Below are positions 18,851 through 27,265 of a DNA stretch of 64,000 bases, piece by piece. The position numbers and the translations under genes are program-made. The stretch's first letter is position 1. The number at the start of each line of letters is the position of its first letter. This stretch comes from Zhongshania marina (GTDB lineage: Bacteria > Pseudomonadota > Gammaproteobacteria > Pseudomonadales > Spongiibacteraceae). The stretch lies in assembly GCF_002915595.1 (NCBI RefSeq), contig NZ_PQGG01000040.1, forward strand, positions 1 through 64,000. The letters run 5' to 3'. Under the pieces are notes generated by a model that worked only from the letters and a program-made list of their open reading frames with translations, did no database searches and was not told the origin of the DNA.

Positions 18851-19987
18851 CTAACTGCAGAAGGCCTGCCCCGCCGCTATGCGCTTACCGAGCTTGGCCA
18901 AGGTTTTTGCAGAACCTCCTAGGGCCATTTCGTTATAGCGCAGCCAGGTGCAGTAGCGCCACAGTGGGTAATCGCGATCGATGCCGGTGCCGCCATGTAA
19001 ATGCTGAGCGGCGTAACTCACGCGGTGCCCCACATCACCGGCCCAAATCTTGGCAATCTGCACTTCGTTTGTTGCGTCTAAGCCGCCGTCCAAACGGCTA
19101 ATCGCCTGATAGGTGTTTAAACGCAGGCATTCAACGTCGATAAAGCAGTTAGCGGCACGATGCCCCACCGCCTGAAACGTCGAAATTAATACCCCAAATT
19201 GCTTACGCTCCGCGGTGTAAGACGCCGACATCCGCATAGCCTTGTCGCTGGCGCCTAGCTGATGCGCGCACAATGCGACGGTAGTGCGCTCGGCAAGCCA
19301 TTGAATCAGTGCTTGGCCATCCATTCCGGTAGCTAGAATATCGCCCGCACCAATGCGTACATTGTTTAAGCTCACTACATACTGCGGCTCGTAGGTAGTG
19401 ACTTGCTGCGCGCTAAGACTGACGCCCTCTGCTTTAGGATCTAGCAATACCACCGCCATACCATCGCTGGTTTTTGCCGCCAGTAATATTCGATCGGCAA
19501 TGTGCGCAAAGGGCACATTGGCTTTCTCGCCGTTAAGCACAAGACTGTCGCCCTCTGCCTTCGCCGTCGTTAAATACGGCTGTGTTGGGTCGTCGTTATA
19601 GGCTTCACTTAATGCCGCTGTTAGCAAAATTTCACCGCTGGCGACTTTCGGCAGCCACGCCAGCTTTTGAGCATGACTAGCAAATTGTTGAATCGGCAGC
19701 GCCGCAGAAATCAAATGTGAAATTAAGGGCAGTGGCGCAATAGCACGGCCCGCTTCTTCTACCAGTAGACCGAGCTCAAAAAAGCCGAAGCCCATACCGC
19801 CAAATTCATCGTCTATGGCCACGCCCAGCAAACCCGCCTCAGCGAATTTTTGCCACAGCTCCCGATCAAAGCGCTCGGCTTTGTAATCGTCATACTGGCT
19901 AAGTTTTTCTGCGGTGACATTGTCGCTTAGAATTTGTCGCGCCAAATTCTGCACATCGCGCTGCTGCTCAGAAAATCCAAAATCCAT
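18851..19987 (-). CDS. Acyl-CoA dehydrogenase, putative subunit of a two-gene enzyme
   Basis: This 378-residue FAD-dependent acyl-CoA dehydrogenase shows the family order: helical N-terminal domain, middle beta domain (LTAALSEAYNDDP, LNGEKANVPFAHIADRILLAA) and C-terminal helical domain (AERKQFGVLISTFQAVGHRAANC, AAQHLHGGTGIDRDYPLWRY). The position of the Y-E-G-T catalytic Glu of single-gene enzymes reads EMALGGSAKTL, without Glu. With the adjacent dehydrogenase (30 bases upstream in the same operon) this recalls heterotetrameric dehydrogenases of steroid side-chain degradation, where the two subunits share FAD sites. The pairing is inferred from context. Confidence 0.9.
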   Translation of the reverse strand: MDFGFSEQQRDVQNLARQILSDNVTAEKLSQYDDYKAERFDRELWQKFAEAGLLGVAIDDEFGGMGFGFFELGLLVEEAGRAIAPLPLISHLISAALPIQQFASHAQKLAWLPKVASGEILLTAALSEAYNDDPTQPYLTTAKAEGDSLVLNGEKANVPFAHIADRILLAAKTSDGMAVVLLDPKAEGVSLSAQQVTTYEPQYVVSLNNVRIGAGDILATGMDGQALIQWLAERTTVALCAHQLGASDKAMRMSASYTAERKQFGVLISTFQAVGHRAANCFIDVECLRLNTYQAISRLDGGLDATNEVQIAKIWAGDVGHRVSYAAQHLHGGTGIDRDYPLWRYCTWLRYNEMALGGSAKTLAKLGKRIAAGQAFCS

Positions 19988-20017
19988 AATTTAATCCTCT
20001 AATTCGTAATGGCAGAT

Positions 20018-21205
20018 TTAGCGTGATGCACGGGGCATCCACAGACCGGCTGCAGAAATAATATCGCGCTGTATTTCATTAGTGCCGCCGCCGAAGGTAA
20101 TAATGGATGCGGTGCGATATAAGCGCTCGATACGCGAGGCAATGGGGTTCGCGCCCTCGGTTCTGCGACTAATTAACGAAGCCTCACCAATCACTTCACC
20201 CAAGAGGCGATACACTTCAATAAAAAACTCCGAGCCATAAACCTTTGCCGCAGAGGCGTCGGCCATTTCAAGATTGCCCTCGGTCATCGCCCAGGCCTGC
20301 TTATAACAAACCAACTTTAGGGCTTCGACACCGGCGCGCACCTTGGCAAGGTTCATTTGCACCCACGCTTCGTCAATAAGTTTGCCGCCATCGGGCAGCT
20401 CTAAATTTTGCGCCCAGCGCACCACGTTATTGAACATTTCGGCGGTCGGGCCAAAGTTAACCAAACTCAGACGCTCTCGGTTTAACTGGCTGGTAACAAG
20501 CTTCCAGCCACCGTTCAACTCGCCGACCATAGCGTCGTCGGCTACCCGAATATTGTCGTAAAACGTCGCGTTAGTGCGTACCTCACCAAGGGTATGAACA
20601 GGACTGCAGCTCCAACCCGGATCGCTAGTCGGCACCATGAACATAGAAATACCCTTATGGGGTTTTGCCGCCTCGGGATCTGTGCGACAGGCCAGCCACA
20701 CGTAGTCGCAAAAGTGGGCGAGACTGGTCCACATTTTCTGACCGTTAATCACCCATCCGTCACCATCCTTAACTGCCGTGGTTTTTAGACTGGCAAGATC
20801 GGTGCCCGCACCTGGCTCTGAATAGCCAATCGCAATTAAACACTCGCCGGCGAGTATCTTGGGGACAATCTCCCGCTTCTGGCGCTCATTACCGTGTTCC
20901 GCCAACTGCGGGCCGACAGATTCTGTGGTGAGAAAAGGAAAGGGGTAGCCCGCTCGCATCACCTCTTCTACAAAAATAAATTGCTCGATGGGACTCATGC
21001 CCCGCCCACCCAACTCTTTAGGCCAGCCAACCCCTATCCAGCCATCCTTACCCATTTTTTTAAGGGCCTCGCGCCAGAGTGGTCCGCCACCCTCGCCCAT
21101 TGCTTCGTCGCACTCGGCTTTCAAATCTGGGGTCATCAAATTTTCAAAATAGGTCCGCAGTTCTTTGCGCAGGGCATCTTGCGCCGCGGTAAACTCAACT
21201 TTCAT
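20018..21205 (-). CDS. Acyl-CoA dehydrogenase, partner subunit
   Basis: This 395-residue acyl-CoA dehydrogenase has IGYSEPGAGTDLASLKTTAVKDGDG in the middle domain (about 127-151, quoted in part as GYSEPGAGTDLASL), INGQKMWTSLAHFCDYVWLA and the C-terminal FGGGTNEIQRDIIS. The canonical Y-E-G-T motif reads FGGGT, so the usual Glu is absent at that position. It is the first gene of the operon with the dehydrogenase at 18851. ATG 21205 is chosen because CAGGGG lies at correct spacing; ATG 21211 would abut it. It is divergent from the DUF35/thiolase pair, which may act on the unsaturated CoA product after hydration. Confidence 0.92.
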   Translation of the reverse strand: MKVEFTAAQDALRKELRTYFENLMTPDLKAECDEAMGEGGGPLWREALKKMGKDGWIGVGWPKELGGRGMSPIEQFIFVEEVMRAGYPFPFLTTESVGPQLAEHGNERQKREIVPKILAGECLIAIGYSEPGAGTDLASLKTTAVKDGDGWVINGQKMWTSLAHFCDYVWLACRTDPEAAKPHKGISMFMVPTSDPGWSCSPVHTLGEVRTNATFYDNIRVADDAMVGELNGGWKLVTSQLNRERLSLVNFGPTAEMFNNVVRWAQNLELPDGGKLIDEAWVQMNLAKVRAGVEALKLVCYKQAWAMTEGNLEMADASAAKVYGSEFFIEVYRLLGEVIGEASLISRRTEGANPIASRIERLYRTASIITFGGGTNEIQRDIISAAGLWMPRASR

Positions 21206-21483
21206 TGCCATCCCCTGAGGTCGTGGTCTAAATAATGGGTTTTACTAACGCTAATCATAGGCTTTGACCCTGTGACAACAATTGCAAATTCACTCACCCC
21301 AGTGACAATTGCAGTCAGTATTTCAACAGCGTCATTAAGCACCACCGCCAGCACTTATCAGCCATTCAGACGATAGTAGTAAGTTGCTGATCTTGCGATG
21401 ATTTAAGCGTTATCAGAGCGCGATTCGCCGCCAAAAGACATAACTAAATTCGGCGTCGCCCGTTCATTCGGTGGAGATTCACA

Positions 21484-21933
21484 ATGAGCAACAAACCCGT
21501 GCAAGCGGCTATAGAAGGCTGGTTCACACTCGACACGGATACCCCGCATCTTATTGGCGCTTGCTGCGAGCAATGCGGAACCTACTATTTTCCTAAAACA
21601 CTTAGCTTCTGCAAAAACCCCGCATGTGACAGCACTACCTTCAATGAGGTGGAACTCAGTCGCCAAGGCAAAATTTGGTCTTATACCAACGCCTGTTACA
21701 AGCCACCCGAGCCCTTTGTTGCCGAGGAGCCTTTTGTGCCCTACGCGATTGCGGCGGTGGAGTTAGAAAAAGAACAAATGATAATTCTTGGCCAAGTGGT
21801 AAAGGGTGTCGGTGTTGATCAACTCAAAGTAGGACAAACTGCCGAGCTGGTATTAGAGGCCTTGCACGAAGACGACGAGGCAGTAAAAGTCACGTGGAAA
21901 TGGCAACCCATCGCTCAGGGAGAATCAGCATGA
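21484..21933 (+). CDS. DUF35 / Zn-ribbon OB-fold protein
   Basis: This 149-residue protein has an N-terminal rubredoxin-like zinc ribbon (CCEQCGTYYFPKTLSFC...C, Cys pairs at about 28-31 and 42-47) and an OB-fold that binds acyl-CoA partners (GKIWSYTNACYKPPEPF, PYAIAAVELEKEQMIILGQV). DUF35 proteins pair with thiolase-like lipid-transfer proteins, as in the ChsH2-Ltp2 retro-aldolase of cholesterol side-chain degradation. Its stop overlaps the thiolase start (ATGA), which indicates tight coupling. GGTGGAG precedes the start. Confidence 0.9.
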   Translation: MSNKPVQAAIEGWFTLDTDTPHLIGACCEQCGTYYFPKTLSFCKNPACDSTTFNEVELSRQGKIWSYTNACYKPPEPFVAEEPFVPYAIAAVELEKEQMIILGQVVKGVGVDQLKVGQTAELVLEALHEDDEAVKVTWKWQPIAQGESA

Positions 21934-23117
21934 GTCAGGATATTGCAGTATTGGGCGTGGGCATGCATCCCTGGGGTAAATGGGGCCGCAACTTTAGCGA
22001 ATACGGTGTTTACGCTGCCCGCGAGGCGCTTAAAGATGCGGGCATTCCGTGGCAAGACGTTCAGTTTGTTTCAGGCGCGGCCACAATGCGCTGTGGCTAT
22101 CCCGGTTACGTTGCAGGCGCAACCATTGCGCAGGCCTTGGGCTGGCACGGCGCAGAGGTAAATACATCTTACGCCGCCTGCGCCTCTGGGTCACAAGCTT
22201 TAGCGGCAGCACGAGCAAAGATTTTAGCCGGTGAATGTGAAGTCGCCTTGGTAGTTGGTGCAGATACCACGCCTAAAGGCTTCTTAGCCCCCGCCAAAGG
22301 TCATAGACCCGAAGACCCAGATTGGCTGCGCTTCTACCTTGGCATTACCAATCCCACTTATTTCGCACTGTATGCCCGCCGTCGCATGGATTTATACGGC
22401 GACACCGAAGCAGATTTTGGCTTGGTAAAAATTAAAAATAGCGAAAACGGATTCACCAATCCCAATGCCCGTTATAAAAAGAAATTCACCATGGAAGAAA
22501 TTTTAAACTCTGCCATGGTGGCCGACCCGCTGCGCCTATTACAAATTTGCGCAACCTCTGACGGCGGAGCGGCAATGATCGTTTCCAGCATGGATTACGC
22601 CAAACGCATAGGTAAAGCCAATGCGGTTAAAGTGGCAGCGGTTTCAACGGTAACCCCCACCTTCGCCAGTGCCGTCGTTGAAATGCCAGACATCGCCACT
22701 GACTCGGCCGCCGCTGCAGGCGTTGAAGCCCACAGTTTTCGTGCCGCGCTACCCAAAAAGGCCTACGAACAGGCCGGTATTGGACCAGAAGATGTCAGCT
22801 TGGCAGAGGTCTACGATCTATCATCAGCGCTTGAACTAGATTGGTATGAAGACCTTATGCTCTGCCCACGTGGCGAGGCAGCACAAATGGTTCGTGAAGG
22901 TGCAACCAAGCTCGGCGGCCGCTTGCCGGTAAATACCTCCGGCGGCCTAGCCTGTTTTGGCGAAGCAGTGCCGGCACAGGCCATAGCGCAGGTTTGCGAG
23001 TTGACGTGGCAATTGCGGGGCCAAGCCGGCGAGCGCCAAATAGAAAATGCCAAGGTCGGTATTACTGCCAACCAGGGGCTGTTTGGCCACGGCTCTTCGG
23101 TAATTCTGAAAAAGTAG
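21930..23117 (+). CDS. Thiolase-like lipid-transfer (SCP-x/Ltp type) protein
   Basis: This 395-residue thiolase-superfamily protein has the N-terminal half with nucleophile motif YAACASGSQALAAA (Cys about 84). The C-terminal half has NTSGGLACFGEAVPAQA, where ordinary thiolases have NxxGGxxAxGHPxGA; the GHP His motif is thus missing. That divergence, with a coupled DUF35 gene, fits the Ltp/SCP-x branch, which includes retro-aldolases acting on side-chain CoA thioesters as well as thiolases. ATG 21930 overlaps the DUF35 stop. A stable hairpin (23130-23163) follows. Confidence 0.9.
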   Translation: MSQDIAVLGVGMHPWGKWGRNFSEYGVYAAREALKDAGIPWQDVQFVSGAATMRCGYPGYVAGATIAQALGWHGAEVNTSYAACASGSQALAAARAKILAGECEVALVVGADTTPKGFLAPAKGHRPEDPDWLRFYLGITNPTYFALYARRRMDLYGDTEADFGLVKIKNSENGFTNPNARYKKKFTMEEILNSAMVADPLRLLQICATSDGGAAMIVSSMDYAKRIGKANAVKVAAVSTVTPTFASAVVEMPDIATDSAAAAGVEAHSFRAALPKKAYEQAGIGPEDVSLAEVYDLSSALELDWYEDLMLCPRGEAAQMVREGATKLGGRLPVNTSGGLACFGEAVPAQAIAQVCELTWQLRGQAGERQIENAKVGITANQGLFGHGSSVILKK

Positions 23118-23129
23118 TCGCCAATTATT

Positions 23130-23163
23130 CAGCTTGGGGTTGATAATTATCAGCCCCAAGCTG
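23130..23163. terminator. Hairpin between convergent thiolase and histidine kinase genes
   Basis: CAGCTTGGGG (23130-23139) pairs exactly with CCCCAAGCTG (23154-23163), and the interior TGATAA/TTATCA also pairs. The 34-base structure is nearly fully palindromic, so it can form on either strand's transcript. No T-tract follows. Confidence 0.7.
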
Positions 23164-23226
23164 GTAGCAATGTCCACAACGTGTATCAGCAAATAAATTC
23201 TATAAAAAAAGCAATGAAGTCGCTTT

Positions 23227-24582
23227 TTAAACCGGCCCAAAGGGACACCACAGCTGCGCGCGCAACCCTCCATTAGAGATATTACTCAAGGTAAGTGTAC
23301 CGCCATGGCTGAGAATGATTTTTTGCGTGATTGCTAATCCTAGCCCCATCCCCGCGCCTGAGTGGCTGCGTGACTGATCGACCGTCACGAACGGCCGAAT
23401 AACAGCCTCTAACTGGCTATCTGGAATACCTGGCCCATTATCGTCCACATTAATTAATACCCCCGACTCCTCTACCTGCAAATGAACAAATGTACCTTCA
23501 GCGTGCTTGCAAGCATTATCAATTAAATTTTGTATGGCGCGCCGCAATTGCGCGGGTCGCGCCTGCACATAGGCCGTTTGATCAATCTGGTATTCAATGG
23601 GTACAGCTTCTTCAATTAAATCTTCACACAGGCTTTCGAGCAGATCGCCAATACTAATTCGCCGCAGCGGCTCATCGACACCATCACCGCGGACGAAGTC
23701 GATGATAGATGCAATCATAGCGCGCATGTCCTGCACGACTCGCTGCAAGCCTTCTCGCTCTTTTTGATCAGTTAAGAGATCACAGCGCAATTGTAGGCGA
23801 GTTACCGCCGATTTTAAGTCATGGGAAATCGCTGCAAACATTTCTGTTTGACCATGCAATAGGCGCTGTAATCGCGCCTGCATTTCATTGAATGCACGGG
23901 CAGCGACACGCGCCTCCTTTGGTCCTATTTCATCAAGTGCTTTAACGTCGAGGTTAACCCCAATTTGTTCCGCAGCTTTTGCTAATTTATCAATGGGTGA
24001 GATCAGCTTAGTAATGAGATACCAAGCAATGAGTAATGCCATGGTGATAACTATCAATAGATAAAGTGTGGCGGCCTCATAAAGTAAAGAGCTAGCCTCA
24101 GGAAGCTCCGCATGGAAAGACGCTGTCTCTTCATCGGGAAAATGAATATTAACCAGCATATCCACACTTTTATCTGAGCGCTGACCAAGAAGTCGTTGAA
24201 AACCGCCAAAGCGGCGAACGCAAACGTCGATCTGGTAAGCTGGACGCTGCTGAAAAAGATCAAGAATGCGCTGAGATATCTCTGCCAAAGCATCGCTTTG
24301 CTGACACGCAACCACATCTAAAGGCACCAAGTCAGGGTAGCTAGTCAAAAACTGTGTTTGCGCCGCGCTCAAAATTTTCTCGCGCTGGTCGGCGGGAAAC
24401 TTATACGCCAAATCAACTATACCCATGATTCTTTCGGCCAAATCAGAGGCTTCAATAAGAAGAACACTCTGATCACGGTTTGCCTTATAAATCATCAAGC
24501 TCAAGGTGTGAGAGACAATAAAAACTAAGGTAAGTATCAATATGGCTCTTGCCTTCAAGGTATCTGGCAGCATTCGTTTCAT
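23227..24582 (-). CDS. Sensor histidine kinase
   Basis: This 451-residue inner-membrane kinase has a first membrane helix at about 12-28, a periplasmic sensor region with four Cys residues at most (VVACQQ, DVCVRRF), a second helix at about 168-190, then HAMP. HisKA follows with the phospho-acceptor His in AAISHDLKSAVTRLQ (about 255). The ATPase domain has N-box NLIDNACKHAEG, G1 DNGPGIP and G2 GAGMGLGLAI. It is translated with the response regulator (four-base overlap) and belongs to the OmpR/EnvZ-like class. The signal is unknown. Confidence 0.93.
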   Translation of the reverse strand: MKRMLPDTLKARAILILTLVFIVSHTLSLMIYKANRDQSVLLIEASDLAERIMGIVDLAYKFPADQREKILSAAQTQFLTSYPDLVPLDVVACQQSDALAEISQRILDLFQQRPAYQIDVCVRRFGGFQRLLGQRSDKSVDMLVNIHFPDEETASFHAELPEASSLLYEAATLYLLIVITMALLIAWYLITKLISPIDKLAKAAEQIGVNLDVKALDEIGPKEARVAARAFNEMQARLQRLLHGQTEMFAAISHDLKSAVTRLQLRCDLLTDQKEREGLQRVVQDMRAMIASIIDFVRGDGVDEPLRRISIGDLLESLCEDLIEEAVPIEYQIDQTAYVQARPAQLRRAIQNLIDNACKHAEGTFVHLQVEESGVLINVDDNGPGIPDSQLEAVIRPFVTVDQSRSHSGAGMGLGLAITQKIILSHGGTLTLSNISNGGLRAQLWCPFGPV

Positions 24583-25298
24583 ATTAGATCAACGGCACAT
24601 GTAAACTGGTAACCGGCACCCCATGCAGTTTTAATAATTTCTGGGGCCTTGGCACTGTCTCCCAGTTTTCGTCGCAAACGGCTAATATGAGAATCGATAC
24701 TTCGATCAAAAGCAGCGCTGTTGCGCCCCTTCGTCATGGCTAAAAGACGATCTCTCGACATAGGAATTTGCGGGTTTTGTACAAAAACCAACAACAAATC
24801 AGACTCGCTAGTAGACAGAGGAATAACCGTAGAATTACTGTCGATAAGCTCCATTCTAGCGGGTTTAAACCGCCAACCGTCAAAACAGTAAACCCCTTGT
24901 GCTCGCCTTCCTTCAGTATTACCGCTACGACGTAAAACGGCCTTTATACGAGCAATCAGCTCCCGTCGCCCAAATGGCTTAACAATGTAATCATCCGCAC
25001 CTAACTCTAAGCCCACCACCCGGTCTATTTCTTGATCTTTAGCACTAAGCATAATAACTGGTGGGCTTTCGGGATCAGCTCGAAGTTGGCGACACAATTC
25101 AAAGCCATCGCGCCCAGGTAGCATTACATCCAGTAAAATCAAATCCGGCCGTTGCTGAGTAAGTGCTGCATACATCTCTTCGCCGTTTGCAGCGGACAAA
25201 CTCTGATAGCCCTCTGCCGTCAATAACTCAGAAACCAATTGCAAAATATCTTCGTTATCGTCGACAACAAGAATACATAACCTTGCGTCAATTACCAT
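24579..25298 (-). CDS. OmpR-family response regulator
   Basis: This 239-residue regulator has a receiver domain with acidic DDNED, phospho-acceptor Asp in LILLDVMLPGRDGF (about 57) and the conserved Lys in VKPFGRREL. The winged-helix C-terminal domain carries LSTSESDLLLVF and RSIDSHISRLRRKLG. It is the first gene of the kinase operon. ATG 25298 is preferred over the TTG at 25313. The divergent region upstream carries phased ACACTT repeats that may be its binding site. Confidence 0.93.
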   Translation of the reverse strand: MVIDARLCILVVDDNEDILQLVSELLTAEGYQSLSAANGEEMYAALTQQRPDLILLDVMLPGRDGFELCRQLRADPESPPVIMLSAKDQEIDRVVGLELGADDYIVKPFGRRELIARIKAVLRRSGNTEGRRAQGVYCFDGWRFKPARMELIDSNSTVIPLSTSESDLLLVFVQNPQIPMSRDRLLAMTKGRNSAAFDRSIDSHISRLRRKLGDSAKAPEIIKTAWGAGYQFTCAVDLI

Positions 25299-25651
25299 TT
25301 TGCATACCACCAATTTTTATAATATTTGACATCGATAAGTACCCGTTAAAATCTCTTATGGATGTTCTTTAGCACCTGAATTAATCGAACTCCCGCCACA
25401 TCACAATACCTGATTACCATCAAACTATAACAGCGCAATTAGCTCAGAACAGTAGAAGTTTCACATACAAAATAAATCATAATGTTAATCGCTCTCACTC
25501 TCTCGTGAAATTTGCGATTATATGACAAAGGTTCATCCAATATATTTAGGAGCAAGCCCACCTTTGACACACTTTTTTACACTTATGACAACACTTTTCA
25601 CACATTAGGTGCGAAAGTAATCTCAATAAAAAAGATAAGTGGAGAAGGCGA
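25299..25651. promoter_or_regulatory. Divergent promoter region with phased ACACTT repeats
   Basis: This 353-base gap separates the response regulator from the Rap1a/Tai-like gene. Near the latter, ACACTT occurs at 25569, 25579 and 25591, followed by ACACAT at 25600, giving 10-, 12- and 9-base spacing. Direct repeats at about one helical turn are typical for OmpR/PhoB-family binding. I see no gene in the rest of the gap. Confidence 0.5.
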
Positions 25652-26080
25652 ATGCTTGTTTATAAACGGTACTTTAAGCTAACTCTGGTGATCTGTATTT
25701 TTTTAAACAGCACCGCAGTTTTTGCAGTGGAGGCGCTTAGCACCACACAACTGCAACGTAGTTGTGTCGAATATATTGCAGAAACTGGAAGTAAAGACGG
25801 CACAATTTGCAGTGCCTATCTTCAAGGTTTTGTGTCAGGTAGCAGTCAAATAATAGTCGCGAATGATGAGCAATCTGACTTCACGCAGCGTGCTATAAGA
25901 ACCCGCGCTCCTGGCGGTAGTTTAGAAATTGACTCCTTAAAAAGCGCACATTACTGCCTGCCAAGTGACATCAGCATTGCACAACTAGCCAGCCAAATCA
26001 CTAATGCCAGCGCGACACATAAAGATCAATTAGCAAGTTCCCTGCTAAAACAAATTTTGAAAGCTCACTACCCCTGCTAA
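25652..26080 (+). CDS. Rap1a/Tai family secreted protein
   Basis: This 142-residue protein has a signal peptide (about 1-25, ending AVFA) and a mature domain with the Rap1a/Tai pattern: SCVEYIAETGSKDGTICSAYLQGFVSG, a second half with HYCLPSDISIAQLASQI, and a C-terminal HYPC. The four conserved Cys (SC, IC, YC, PC) suggest two disulfides in the periplasm. Rap1a and Tai proteins include type VI secretion immunity proteins, but most homologues lie alone, as here, with no effector nearby. GGAGAAGG precedes the start. It faces the two-component genes and may be their target. Confidence 0.7.
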   Translation: MLVYKRYFKLTLVICIFLNSTAVFAVEALSTTQLQRSCVEYIAETGSKDGTICSAYLQGFVSGSSQIIVANDEQSDFTQRAIRTRAPGGSLEIDSLKSAHYCLPSDISIAQLASQITNASATHKDQLASSLLKQILKAHYPC

Positions 26081-26164
26081 CAAATAGCTCTCCACCTAGA
26101 CTATCGCGGGGGCAACACCAACCAGAAAACATTGCTAACAACAGCAAATCTAGCTGAGACAATT

Positions 26165-26632
26165 ATGAAGCACACTTTTAGCATCTCTGCTCTATTAGCC
26201 ATTATTTGGCTAGCCAACTCAGGCCACTATTCTGGTCTTTTGCTAGCCTTTGGTGCGGCATCAGTTGCACTGGTCGTGTGGATCTGTCACAGAATGGATG
26301 TCGTAGATCATGAATCCCAACCCATCCACTTAACTCGCCATCTTCCTCGATACTACGCGTGGCTAACTATTCAAATCATTGCCAGCAACATTGATGTTGT
26401 TAAACGTATTTGGTCAGGCAATAGCACAATTAGTCCTGGAATGCGGCGCTTTCCGGTAAATCAGAAAACCGACATCGGTCGGGTTATCTACGCCAATTCT
26501 ATTAACCTCACGCCAGGAACTATTGCAATAGAGCTTACAGACAACGAGGTACTTGTACACGGCCTCACCCAAAGCAACCTTGACGATCTCGATGCAGGCT
26601 CGATGAGCTGCCGAGTAGATAAATTGGAGTAA
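26165..26632 (+). CDS. Mrp/Mnh-type antiporter subunit E
   Basis: This 155-residue membrane protein has two or three hydrophobic N-terminal segments and a soluble C-terminal domain with the MrpE signature VIYANSINLTPGTIAIEL and VHGLT. It is the first gene of the operon. MrpE is an inner-membrane subunit of the multi-protein Na+(K+)/H+ antiporter. The start is taken at ATG 26165 (MKHTFS) since it begins the first membrane helix; an upstream TTG at 26132 lacks support. The stop overlaps the F-subunit start (TAATG). Confidence 0.88.
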   Translation: MKHTFSISALLAIIWLANSGHYSGLLLAFGAASVALVVWICHRMDVVDHESQPIHLTRHLPRYYAWLTIQIIASNIDVVKRIWSGNSTISPGMRRFPVNQKTDIGRVIYANSINLTPGTIAIELTDNEVLVHGLTQSNLDDLDAGSMSCRVDKLE

Positions 26633-26913
26633 TGATGCTTGCTGTCACTACCTTTACCCTAATAGTTGTTATGGCGATGGCGATGGTCAGGGGCTTTGCC
26701 GGCCCCAGCATATTCGACCGAGTGCTAGCCGCCAATTTATTCGGAACCAAAACTGTTTTGCTTATTGCCGTTCTTGGCTTTTTATTCGGTAGACCTGAGT
26801 TTTTAGATATTGCGCTAATCTATGCCCTAATGAATTTCATCAGCGTAATCGCACTTCTACGGTATTTTGAGCACACCCAAAATCCAAGTAAAGGTGGCTC
26901 TACTAATGAGTAA
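26632..26913 (+). CDS. Mrp/Mnh-type antiporter subunit F
   Basis: This 93-residue protein has three membrane helices and the MrpF core RGFAGPSIFDRVLAANLFGTKTVLLIAVLGF. It overlaps subunits E and G at its two ends. A second ATG three bases in is an equally possible start. It works as a structural subunit in the antiporter complex. Confidence 0.9.
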   Translation: MMLAVTTFTLIVVMAMAMVRGFAGPSIFDRVLAANLFGTKTVLLIAVLGFLFGRPEFLDIALIYALMNFISVIALLRYFEHTQNPSKGGSTNE

Positions 26914-27226
26914 TTTATTGGAAATTATTAGTGGCATTCTATTGTTACTAGGCAGCGGCTTGATTTTCACCGGTGCACTCGGTGTCTTGCGATTTCCAGA
27001 TATCTACAGCCGTATGCATGCTGCGGGAGTGACTGAAACCCTTGCAACAAGCCTACTTCTTTCTGGATTAATGTTACTGGCCGGATGGAGTTTGGTGCTT
27101 CTCAAACTCATCATGATTTTACTGTTTATATTGTTCACAAGTCCCACCGCAAGCCACGCCTTGGCGAAAGCCGTTTGGCGCCATCAACAACATGAAACGC
27201 TCAGGGAGAAATCCCATGATGCGTAA
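26906..27226 (+). CDS. Mrp/Mnh-type antiporter subunit G
   Basis: This 106-residue protein has three membrane helices with the MrpG signature GALGVLRFPDIYSRMHAAGVTETLATSLLLSG. ATG 26906 overlaps the F stop; the longer frame from 26867 lies inside the F gene and is not needed. A basic, His-rich tail (WRHQQHETLREKSHDA) follows the third helix. Confidence 0.9.
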   Translation: MSNLLEIISGILLLLGSGLIFTGALGVLRFPDIYSRMHAAGVTETLATSLLLSGLMLLAGWSLVLLKLIMILLFILFTSPTASHALAKAVWRHQQHETLREKSHDA

Positions 27227-27265
27227 ACGTGAGCGCTATGAAAAAACAGCGGGGAGGATATCGCC

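Noticed and set aside
25652-26080. Type VI secretion immunity gene
   Set aside because: The Rap1a/Tai pattern is present, but no effector or secretion gene is nearby, so the immunity role is not claimed.
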